6,879 nt of DNA, taken from positions 1 through 6,879 of the forward strand of contig CAMLNK010000215.1 of the NCBI GenBank assembly GCA_946481035.1. The letters run 5' to 3'. Every line of letters begins with the position of its first letter. Position 1 is the stretch's first letter. Below are positions 1 to 6,000 of the stretch, one piece after another. This stretch comes from an uncultured Dyadobacter sp. Its GTDB lineage: Bacteria; Bacteroidota; Bacteroidia; Cytophagales; Spirosomataceae. The position numbers and the translations under genes are program-made. The notes under the pieces were generated by a model. It saw only the letters and a list, made by a program, of their open reading frames with translations, made no database searches and was not told where the DNA came from.

Positions 1-3000
1 GGATCAACGTTGCAGTCACAAATACGTTCGGCAAATGCTCTTCCTCGATTTTAAATGTGAGCTCGGCAGCCTTTTTCTCGGTAGTCAGAACGTGCTGTTC
101 GAGGACGTTATTACGCTCCACAGTTACGAGCAACCTTCCATCAAATGGCGTTTTGAACAATACCTTCGCGGATTCACCGGTTTTATACTGATTTTTATCG
201 GTTTCCATCAGTACACGGCCTTCATTGCTCACTTCAAACGACGAATATTGGGTGTAACCGTAGCCGTAAGCATAGAAATTCGCGAGTGTGTAATGCGCGG
301 CGCCCGGGCGGCGCACGCGTACCTCATACTCACCCGAAACCGTGGGCACGTAACGGAAAGTACCTTTCCCGCCCGAAAGCGTCAATTTGTTGGAATACAC
401 CAGCTTTTCATGCTTGCGCGAGGTGTATTGCAGGCGGTCATATTTCTTTTCAACAACCGTTTGATATTCCAAACGCACCACTTCGATGCTTGCGCTTGCG
501 CCGTTCTGCAATGCGCCGTTTTTGCCAACACCCACAATATCAACGGGTACCGGGGCATTGGTACCCACATAAGTGTCGGGCAGGCGGATGCCGTAAAATA
601 CCGGCTGGGTGTACACGTCGAAGCGTTGCAGCCTGTTTACGGGCCTTCCGTTTTCGTCAAAAACGGTCACGTAAATTTTACCTTCCAGCACACCGATATC
701 CTGCAAGCCGGAGAGTAGTGTAAACTGCTCGCTAGCCTGGCCTTGCTCGTTGGTAGTGCCCTGGCGGCTGTCGCGCTCGAAGGTGGTTTCGGCCGGAATA
801 TCAAATGTGTATTCAGGAAACCCTTTGGCAGAAAAGCCTTTTCGCTGCAACTGGAAATTCATTTCGTAGGTACGGTTGCTGGCGGGCGGGCCGAAAAGAT
901 TGGTAGCCGTAGCCGTCAGCGATACTTTTTGTCCCGAAACATAATCTTTCGCAGCACCGCTGAGATCCACTTTAATGCGATCGGGCATAAACTCTTCCAC
1001 GCTTACTGCTTGCGAACCTAACAGAACCTCATTCGCATTGTACACTTCGAGAATGTAAGTACCCGTCAGCACGCCGGCTTCGAGCGGGATTTCCGATTCG
1101 ACTGCCCCCTGGTCGTTGGTTGTCTTGCGCCATGTCCGGAATTCACGGCCGTTCGGAGTTAATAAGCGCAGTTTTAATGGCACTTTTCCGGCGGTTTTCC
1201 AGTCCTGGGTCCGTAATACGGTGTTGAAATGCATGGTTTCGCCCGGGCGGTAAATATCGCGCTGCCCATAGATAAATACCTGGTAACCCGACGCATTATC
1301 CCGCAAACCTTCCACATCGAACCGCGACGTGAGTACCTGCGTGTCTTCCAGCAACAAATAATTGAAATCATCTCCCGAGCTCGCCGTAATCATCGCAATC
1401 TTGAATCCCGGCGCTTTTTCACTCAGTTTATCGACGTGCGCGATGCCGTCGCCGTCTGTTTTGATGGTATGTACCGTCTGGTTATTCGAGCTGACAAGCG
1501 TCAGTTCAAGGTCTTTGATAGCCTCGTTGGTTTTAATGGAATTGGCAAAAACCCAGAGCTCGTCCTTGCCCTGCTTGGCAATGAGGCCAATGTCGGAAAT
1601 GGAAACGAGCTTAGTGGCTCCGAGATATGCCTCTTCCTCCGAGTTCACCGCCACAAGGTACACGCCCTGCCGCTTGTTATCGTCCGGCAATGCAATATTC
1701 AATGCGGATACGCCCTTGTTTTTGGATAAATTTTCGGTTTCGACGGTCTTGTTTACGATCACGTCGCTTAGCTGGCTTTCGCGGTCGTCGCTGTAATTGA
1801 AATTCCCTGTCGGCTGCCAGTCGTCGCCCACGTATGCGTAGTCGCTCCAACGGTTGTTGTGGATATAATGCAGGATATTATTGGCGTACAACTTCGAAAT
1901 GCGCACCTGCACTTTGGGCACATTCACGATGTTAACGCCAATATTCCGCGAGCTTTTGGACGACAAATACAAGCCCTTTTTGTTCGCGAACGAGATCGCC
2001 GCAGGCATTTTACCAAAAAACAGGTCGCGGGAAGCTTCCTCTTCCAAATTCTGGCCCAAAACGCCTTTCAACGACTGTTTCAGTTGCAGCACATAAGTTT
2101 CCGTTTCGTTAAATGCGCCGCGAAGAATGAAGCCATTCTCGGTCGGTTCCGTTTCCACCGACGCTTCGGGATTGACGGTAAAACTGCCCGCAATACTTTC
2201 CTTGTCGAGCTCCTGCGTGGTGACGATCCGCGCGTAACCCGCATTGTTTTCGAAACCGGTTTTAATATCCACCACTTCCAAATGCAGCGGGGATGGAATG
2301 CTGACGGTCCTCGCCAACGCATCCTGGCTGGTATAGGAAGTATTCTGCACCTTCACCCCCTTCTCGATCGCGATATTGACGGGCGTTTCATTGTTATCCG
2401 CCGGTACGACTTTTGCCAATGCCAGCGTAACCGACGACTCTTCTTGTGAAGGCAAAATCCTGTATTCCAATGCCTGACTTCCTGACAAAACCTTCAACTT
2501 CTCGGCCACATTCTGCCCGTTTACCGGGTAATTGAAATGCAGCCTCAGCCGCGCCTCCTGCCTCCCCGATTCCTTCGACAATGTCCACCAGCTTTCCGTT
2601 TCGACCAGTTGCAGGTAGGGAGTGTGGAAAGCGATCGGATCCTGGGACAGTTTGTACTTTTTATCCTTATCCGCTTTTTCCGTGATCAGCTCGGTCAGTT
2701 GTGCTTTGTAGGATGTAGCTGCGCCAAAACCTGCGACGGGCGAGAATACGAGCTCATTCGGGGCGGTCCATTTGAATTTCCCGCGAACAGCCGGTTCAAA
2801 CGTCACATATTGCGTCGAATCCCAGTTGTTCAGCTCGGCCGTCGAAACGAGGTCCTTGTTGAAGGTAAATACGAGGTTTTGCGATTGCCCTACCTCTTCC
2901 GTAAAGTTGGTACCCGCAACGCGGATTTCGTTGAAAGAAGAGCAGCTACTAAAAAACCAGACAAAAAAGAGGCAGCAAAAAGAACACAGGATGGCAGTCT

Positions 3001-3007
3001 TTTTCAT
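1..3007 (-). CDS. Alpha-2-macroglobulin family lipoprotein (N-terminal part, runs off left edge)
   Basis: The reading frame is open from ATG at 3007 to the window edge: 1002 residues, no stop and no frameshift. The first 21 residues are a lipoprotein signal (KK, then a hydrophobic run, then FFSSC), so Cys22 is the likely lipidated residue. This lipobox is loose, as is common in Bacteroidota. An Ig-like domain follows (about 26-105). The macroglobulin signature DIYRPGET lies at 584-591, the bacterial macroglobulin phrase VEEFMPDR at 670-677, and a Y-x-x-GE...P-F-x-G...TVER segment at 941-965. Bacterial family members are thought to trap or inhibit proteases at the cell envelope, and they often accompany a PBP1C-type peptidoglycan synthase gene. 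Full-length relatives are roughly 1,700-1,900 residues, so the thioester and receptor-type domains, if present, lie outside the window. Whether it is a thioester (trapping) form cannot be judged. No Shine-Dalgarno sequence is seen. The family call is secure; the physiological role is inferred. Confidence 0.93.
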   Translation of the reverse strand, partial: MKKTAILCSFCCLFFVWFFSSCSSFNEIRVAGTNFTEEVGQSQNLVFTFNKDLVSTAELNNWDSTQYVTFEPAVRGKFKWTAPNELVFSPVAGFGAATSYKAQLTELITEKADKDKKYKLSQDPIAFHTPYLQLVETESWWTLSKESGRQEARLRLHFNYPVNGQNVAEKLKVLSGSQALEYRILPSQEESSVTLALAKVVPADNNETPVNIAIEKGVKVQNTSYTSQDALARTVSIPSPLHLEVVDIKTGFENNAGYARIVTTQELDKESIAGSFTVNPEASVETEPTENGFILRGAFNETETYVLQLKQSLKGVLGQNLEEEASRDLFFGKMPAAISFANKKGLYLSSKSSRNIGVNIVNVPKVQVRISKLYANNILHYIHNNRWSDYAYVGDDWQPTGNFNYSDDRESQLSDVIVNKTVETENLSKNKGVSALNIALPDDNKRQGVYLVAVNSEEEAYLGATKLVSISDIGLIAKQGKDELWVFANSIKTNEAIKDLELTLVSSNNQTVHTIKTDGDGIAHVDKLSEKAPGFKIAMITASSGDDFNYLLLEDTQVLTSRFDVEGLRDNASGYQVFIYGQRDIYRPGETMHFNTVLRTQDWKTAGKVPLKLRLLTPNGREFRTWRKTTNDQGAVESEIPLEAGVLTGTYILEVYNANEVLLGSQAVSVEEFMPDRIKVDLSGAAKDYVSGQKVSLTATATNLFGPPASNRTYEMNFQLQRKGFSAKGFPEYTFDIPAETTFERDSRQGTTNEQGQASEQFTLLSGLQDIGVLEGKIYVTVFDENGRPVNRLQRFDVYTQPVFYGIRLPDTYVGTNAPVPVDIVGVGKNGALQNGASASIEVVRLEYQTVVEKKYDRLQYTSRKHEKLVYSNKLTLSGGKGTFRYVPTVSGEYEVRVRRPGAAHYTLANFYAYGYGYTQYSSFEVSNEGRVLMETDKNQYKTGESAKVLFKTPFDGRLLVTVERNNVLEQHVLTTEKKAAELTFKIEEEHLPNVFVTATLI

Positions 3008-3021
3008 AGGAAAGGAGATAT

Positions 3022-3056
3022 AAAAAAACGGATGATTTTTGTAACCAAACCATCCG
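3022..3056 (-). terminator. Intrinsic terminator downstream of ispH
   Basis: On the minus strand a 6-bp stem, CGGATG (3056-3051) pairing with CATCCG (3034-3029), closes a 16-nt loop and is followed at once by seven T (3028-3022). It lies 93 bp after the ispH stop and ends only 14 bp before the macroglobulin ATG. It most simply ends the ispH transcript. If the macroglobulin promoter lies upstream of it, it would act as an attenuator in that leader. The large loop makes it moderate rather than strong. Confidence 0.6.
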
Positions 3057-3075
3057 CCTAAATTAAACTATACAA
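3046..3075 (-). promoter_or_regulatory. Candidate promoter for the macroglobulin gene
   Basis: On the minus strand TTG (3075-3073) is followed after exactly 19 bp by ATGGTTTG (3053-3046). The Bacteroidota consensus is TTG/TTTG-N19-21-TAnnTTTG. The TTTG half and the spacing fit, but the TA is missing. Transcription would start near 3040, leaving a leader of about 30 nt. Its -7 box overlaps the left arm of the terminator. A weaker alternative is TTTG-N22-TAACTTGT further upstream. Confidence 0.3.
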
Positions 3076-3114
3076 GTTAATTCGCTTTAAATAACCGCTT
3101 TCAAATGATTCAAC

Positions 3115-3142
3115 GGTGCCGCTGTGAGATTTAGCGGCAACC
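3115..3142 (-). other. GC-rich hairpin just after ispH
   Basis: The inverted repeat TGCCGCT (3117-3123) / AGCGGCA (3133-3139) has a 9-nt loop, and the stem extends by two more G-C pairs around a bulged A. It begins about 10 bp after the ispH stop codon. No T-run follows on either strand, so it is not a classical intrinsic terminator. It could protect the 3' end of the ispH mRNA or assist the terminator about 60 bp further on. The function is inferred. Confidence 0.4.
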
Positions 3143-3148
3143 CTTGTT

Positions 3149-4372
3149 TCAAAACGCCTGCATTACCTCCTCGATCGGCTTCGCCCCTTCGAAAAATGAA
3201 AGCAGCCGCACGAGAATCCCTTCCACCACTGCATCCGGGCACGACGCGCCGCACGTGAGCATAATGCGCACGGGAGCTTTTTCCGGAATGTAATTTTCAG
3301 TAACCGTTTCTTCCTTTTTATGCAGGTCGAAATGGCGGATCAGTTGCCTGTCCAGGATTTTATTAACTGATTCGATAAAGTATGTCGGGAACTTCTGTTC
3401 GCACAGCTCGACCAAATGCGAGGTGTTGGAACTATTATAGCCGCCTGCTACAATCACCAGGTCGGCATCGTGCGTGAGCAATGCGTAGGTAGCATCCTGA
3501 TTATCGTTCGTGGCGTAGCATAGTGTGTCGCGTGTATTCGCGAAACGGTCCTCCACCTGCTCCGGACGCAGGCTGTAATGCTTTATCATCACATTTTTGA
3601 GGTAATCGGCAATGCCTTGCGTGTCGGACGCCAGCATGGTGGTCTGGTTCACGACGCCGATGCGTTGCAAGTCCTTTTCAGGGTTGAAACCCTCGGAATA
3701 TTGATTTTTGAAATCCTCGAAAAACTGCGACGCCGGTCTTTCGCCCGTCACATATTCGGCCAGGATCTCCGCCTGTTTCATATTTTCGACCACCACAGTC
3801 GGTGCGTTTTCCTTACTATGCGAGAATGTAGCCCGGGTTTCTTCGTGGTTGGGCTTTCCGTGGACAACGATGGTGTAATCTTTCTCTCCGATCTGTGCCG
3901 CCCGGTTCCAGACTTTCTCTACGAACGGGCAGGTAGTGTCATATACATACGCATCGACGCCGAGTTCCGAGAGTTTCTGCTGGTTTTCGACTGTTGTTCC
4001 AAATGCGGGAACGATCACAATATCCTCCGCAGTAAGCTCCTCCCAGCCGATCAGCTGGTTGCCTTTGGTATCCATAATAAAATCAACGCCGCGCTCTACC
4101 AGGTCGCGGTTCACATCCGGATTATGGATCATTTCGCTCAAAAGGAAGATCCGCTTGCCCGGGTTTTCGGCAATGGCTTTGTAGGCAATATCGATCGCAT
4201 TCTCTACCCCGTAACAGAATCCGAAATGGCGTGCGATCAGAAATTGTACCGGTCCGAAGTCGAGCACGGTAGGCGAAAAATCCCTTTTCAGCTTGTCGTT
4301 TTTACGACGAAACTCCTTGATCGGCGTGATAATGCGGCTCCGGTAAAAATCGGGGATATTGAAAGTTTTCAT
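3149..4372 (-). CDS. ispH: 4-hydroxy-3-methylbut-2-enyl diphosphate reductase (long form)
   Basis: Cytoplasmic iron-sulfur enzyme that converts HMBPP into IPP and DMAPP, the last step of the MEP isoprenoid pathway. The 407-residue protein has the three cluster cysteines: C53 in GFCYGVENA, C148 in DTTCPFVEKV and C285 in LCYATNDNQ. Substrate-binding motifs are also visible: IHNPDV (H83), HGKPNHEE (171-178), NQTTM (242-246), SSN (314-316) and GASCPD (375-380). The E. coli enzyme has about 316 residues. This one has about 41 extra residues before the first cysteine, plus insertions near 205-235 and 350-365, as in the cyanobacterial/plastid-like branch. Consistent with that, the SAHG motif of E. 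coli (His74) is PAFG here (122-125). The start is the ATG at 4372, about 34 bp downstream of a good promoter, with no Shine-Dalgarno sequence. It is divergent from the sigma gene and is followed by hairpins, so it is probably transcribed alone. Confidence 0.97.
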   Translation of the reverse strand: MKTFNIPDFYRSRIITPIKEFRRKNDKLKRDFSPTVLDFGPVQFLIARHFGFCYGVENAIDIAYKAIAENPGKRIFLLSEMIHNPDVNRDLVERGVDFIMDTKGNQLIGWEELTAEDIVIVPAFGTTVENQQKLSELGVDAYVYDTTCPFVEKVWNRAAQIGEKDYTIVVHGKPNHEETRATFSHSKENAPTVVVENMKQAEILAEYVTGERPASQFFEDFKNQYSEGFNPEKDLQRIGVVNQTTMLASDTQGIADYLKNVMIKHYSLRPEQVEDRFANTRDTLCYATNDNQDATYALLTHDADLVIVAGGYNSSNTSHLVELCEQKFPTYFIESVNKILDRQLIRHFDLHKKEETVTENYIPEKAPVRIMLTCGASCPDAVVEGILVRLLSFFEGAKPIEEVMQAF

Positions 4373-4405
4373 GTACTAAAATCGGTAGATTGCATCAAGG
4401 CAGTG

Positions 4406-4436
4406 CAAAGATAATCCTGCCTTTACTAAGAACAAC
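4406..4436 (-). promoter_or_regulatory. ispH promoter (Bacteroidota housekeeping type)
   Basis: On the minus strand GTTG (4436-4433), a 19-bp spacer and TATCTTTG (4413-4406) match the Bacteroidota -33 TTG / -7 TAnnTTTG consensus, with a perfect -7 box and canonical spacing. The start of transcription would be near 4400, giving a leader of about 25-30 nt before the ispH ATG. No experimental data are available, but the match is good and the position is right. Confidence 0.6.
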
Positions 4437-4454
4437 ACGGTATGCTCCTTTGTT

Positions 4455-4502
4455 CGGCATGCAGCATTTTGAAAAATTTTTTAAAACAAATGCAACTTGC
4501 CG
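4455..4502. repeat. Imperfect inverted repeat in the divergent intergenic region
   Basis: The left arm, 4455-4471 (CGGCA....GCATTTTG), and the right arm, 4487-4502 (CAAATGC....TGCCG), are reverse complements at about 13 of 17 positions. They flank a pure A/T spacer (4472-4486) containing AAAAATTTTTT. The element lies between the two divergent genes, and its right arm overlaps the candidate -35 box of the sigma gene, so an operator is possible. A chance AT-rich structure is the alternative. Confidence 0.35.
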
Positions 4503-4516
4503 AAGAATCGCTTGTC
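4492..4516 (+). promoter_or_regulatory. Candidate ECF-type promoter of the sigma gene
   Basis: GCAACTT (4492-4498), a 15-bp gap and GTC (4514-4516) resemble the general ECF sigma promoter pattern: an AAC-containing -35 and a GTC-containing -10 (compare the E. coli sigma-E pattern GGAACTT-N15/16-GTC). A start near 4523 would leave a leader of about 28 nt before the TTG start. No good housekeeping TTG-N19-TAnnTTTG match was found on this strand. If real, it would imply that the sigma factor controls its own gene. Confidence 0.3.
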
Positions 4517-4551
4517 TTTGATTCAGAACGTTCAAAATATAAACCTTCTGC

Positions 4552-5115
4552 TTGAAAACACAAATTTACCCCGACCGGCACGTCGAACTGGTAGAGCGTT
4601 GTAAACTCGGAGAGCGCAAAGCGCAGTACGAGCTTTATAAACATTACTCGAAAGCCATGTTCAACATCTGCATGCGGATACTGAACCATTTGGGAGAGGC
4701 TGAGGATGCTTTGCAGGAGGCCTTCGTGGATGCATTCACGAACCTCCACCAGTTCAGGCAGCAGTCGACGTTTGGGGCGTGGTTGAAGCAAATCGTGGTC
4801 AATAAGGCTATCAATCACATGCGGAGCAGGAAGGTAAAATGGGTGGAAATCGACGAATTCCACGAGACTTTGGAGCAAAGCGACCGTAATGAGGATTCTT
4901 TCGGACTGGATGAGAGCGACACGACGCTCGAAATAGAAAGGGTGCGCAACGCGGTACAAAAATTGCCGGATGGTTACCGGGTGGTACTGAGCCTGTATTT
5001 GTTCGAAGGCTACGACCACGAAGAAATCGGTGAAGTGCTCGGGATCAGTGAAACCACCTCCCGGACGCAGTATATGCGGGCCAAGCGTAAATTGACCGAG
5101 ATGCTGGTACGGTGA
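4552..5115 (+). CDS. ECF-subfamily RNA polymerase sigma-70 factor
   Basis: This 187-residue protein directs RNA polymerase to a specific promoter set. Region 2 spans about 24-92 (YELYKHYSKAMFNIC, then EDALQEAF, then FGAWLKQIVVNKAINHMR). An acidic linker covers about 99-128. Region 4, with its helix-turn-helix, covers 128-182 (KLPDGYRVVLSLYLFEGY, then EIGEVLGIS, then RAKRKL). The region 1.1 and 3 domains of primary sigma factors are absent, and length and order are typical of ECF factors. The start is TTG at 4552: an in-frame TAA lies at 4540-4542, no ATG lies between, and the first internal Met is residue 36, already inside region 2. The downstream genes encode a membrane protein and a secreted protein, suggesting a sigma/regulator/target unit. 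The regulon cannot be read from the window. The family is certain; the specific ECF group is not assigned. Confidence 0.95.
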   Translation: MKTQIYPDRHVELVERCKLGERKAQYELYKHYSKAMFNICMRILNHLGEAEDALQEAFVDAFTNLHQFRQQSTFGAWLKQIVVNKAINHMRSRKVKWVEIDEFHETLEQSDRNEDSFGLDESDTTLEIERVRNAVQKLPDGYRVVLSLYLFEGYDHEEIGEVLGISETTSRTQYMRAKRKLTEMLVR

Positions 5116-5120
5116 CGGAA

Positions 5121-5296
5121 CGGTCGAGAGTGGTCATGTTTGGTCAGGTGTAGTCAGCGAGTAGTCAAGTGTGGTCAAGTGTGGTCAAGAATAGTCAAAT
5201 GAAAGAGAAACAAAACATGACAATACTTGACAAAACATGACGACAAATGACAATACCTGACTGCGCGGCGGACCGCAACAAATGACAACCTCTGAC
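5121..5296. repeat. Phased GTCA array in two opposed blocks
   Basis: Block 1 has GTCA cores starting at 5133, 5143, 5153, 5164, 5174, 5184 and 5194, each within TGGTCA or TAGTCA, with a degenerate GGTCG copy at 5122-5126. Block 2 has the reverse complement TGAC at 5218, 5228, 5238, 5248, 5258, then after a GC-rich gap at 5283 and 5293. Steps are 10 bp, with one of 11 and one gap of 25. A 20-bp purine-rich spacer (5198-5217) separates the blocks. Unit neighbourhoods are also shared: GTCAGGTGTAGTCA in block 1 against GTCAGGTATTGTCA on the opposite strand of block 2 (12 of 14). It fills most of the gap between the sigma gene and the membrane-protein gene. The array itself is seen directly; its function is unknown. 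Confidence 0.85.
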
Positions 5297-5345
5297 CAAA
5301 AGTTAGATTTTGCAAAACACGAATTACGATACTTACCTAAAACTC

Positions 5346-5377
5346 TTACGGATTTGAGACTATTATTTACACTTGAC
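5346..5377 (+). promoter_or_regulatory. Weak candidate promoter before the membrane-protein gene
   Basis: TTA (5346-5348), 19 bp, then TACACTTG (5368-5375) is one mismatch off the Bacteroidota -7 box TAnnTTTG and one off the -33 TTG. It would leave a leader of only about 10 nt. It overlaps a stray copy of the array unit (TGAC at 5374-5377). The rest of 5297-5391 is AT-rich and shows nothing else I can name. Confidence 0.2.
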
Positions 5378-5391
5378 AAGTTAATTAATCT

Positions 5392-6000
5392 ATGAAAAAT
5401 TCTTCTGATAAAAAGGATCGATTGGAGCGGTTTGTGCGTGATAACAGGGATGGATTTGATACTTTCTTACCGCAGGATTCTTTATGGAGCCAGATTGAGA
5501 GCCAATTACATAACGAGATTCCGATAGTACCTGAGAGATCGAAAAAAAAAATCAGGCGTCTGAGTAACCCCTATTTCGACTGGCGTATTGCCGCGGGGGT
5601 CTTCCTGGCGCTCGGAATCGGGTTTCTGGTTTACCTCAATAACGAATACGGCATTACCCGTGATCCGCGCGTGGCCCTGAAAGTTCCCGCATATGCCCGC
5701 GAATTCAATCAATATAATGTTGCAATAGACCAAAAAAGGGAGGAGATCATCAAGCTGGCCCGGAACAATCCGGAGCTCTACAAGGATTTCTCCGCTGATT
5801 TGGAAAGTCTGGAATCGAACTATAAAAACCTTCGGTCCAACTTATCGAACGCCCCTAACCAGGAAGCACTGCTCGAAGCAATGGTTCAGAACCTGCAATT
5901 ACAGGTGGATCTGCTGAACCAACAACTGGAAATTTTGCAACGCATTAACAAAGTGAAAAATGATAACGATAAAGAAAATAGCGACGCTCCTGTTATTTAG
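5392..6000 (+). CDS. Single-pass membrane protein, probable regulator (anti-sigma) of the upstream ECF factor
   Basis: 202 residues in three parts. The cytoplasmic N-terminus (1-60) has an amphipathic stretch at 11-39 (LERFVRDN...FLPQDSLW...IESQL), a pattern common at the start of Bacteroidota proteins encoded next to ECF sigma genes. A basic patch (KKKIRR, 51-56) precedes one membrane helix (about 64-82, WRIAAGVFLALGIGFLVYL). By the positive-inside rule this places the C-terminus in the periplasm. The periplasmic part is charged and helical, with heptad-like leucines (about 104-190) and a Q/L-rich end, so it is a likely coiled coil. It contains no cysteine, so the HxxxCxxC zinc motif of classical ZAS anti-sigma factors is absent. 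The anti-sigma role rests on gene order, topology and the N-terminal pattern, not on a recognised domain. The ATG at 5392 is the first in frame. The 3' end overlaps the next gene by 41 nt. Confidence 0.65.
   Translation: MKNSSDKKDRLERFVRDNRDGFDTFLPQDSLWSQIESQLHNEIPIVPERSKKKIRRLSNPYFDWRIAAGVFLALGIGFLVYLNNEYGITRDPRVALKVPAYAREFNQYNVAIDQKREEIIKLARNNPELYKDFSADLESLESNYKNLRSNLSNAPNQEALLEAMVQNLQLQVDLLNQQLEILQRINKVKNDNDKENSDAPVI

Noticed and set aside
35..3061. Several plus-strand open frames of 70-230 codons (for example 35-718, 1229-1729, 1859-2449, 2537-3061)
   Set aside because: They lie antisense to the unbroken macroglobulin frame, show no recognisable domain, and have the low-complexity R/H/F-rich composition typical of antisense shadows.
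3578..4414. 278-codon plus-strand frame antisense to ispH
   Set aside because: The ispH frame has every family motif. The antisense product has no recognisable motif and is a by-product of codon use.
4526..4533. Palindrome GAACGTTC shortly before the sigma start
   Set aside because: Eight bases with no extension of symmetry and no second copy seen; too little to call an operator.
4426..5019. 197-codon minus-strand frame opposite the sigma gene
   Set aside because: The sigma-70 regions 2 and 4 on the plus strand are unmistakable, and the opposite frame has no family features.
5121..5296. CRISPR array
   Set aside because: The repeated core is only 4-6 bp at 10-bp steps, the array reverses orientation, and there are no spacers of 25-40 bp and no cas genes.
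5308..5317. Perfect palindrome TTTTGCAAAA
   Set aside because: Ten AT-rich bases are expected by chance in such a region, and no second copy or context supports an operator.
5373..5378. TTGACA as an E. coli-type -35 box
   Set aside because: It is only 14 bp from the start codon with no room for a -10 box, it is a copy of the array unit, and Bacteroidota promoters do not use this box.
5185..5379. 64-codon minus-strand frame through the GTCA array
   Set aside because: Its hydrophobic, Ser/Val/Cys-rich product simply translates the repeats. There is no credible start context or homology signal.
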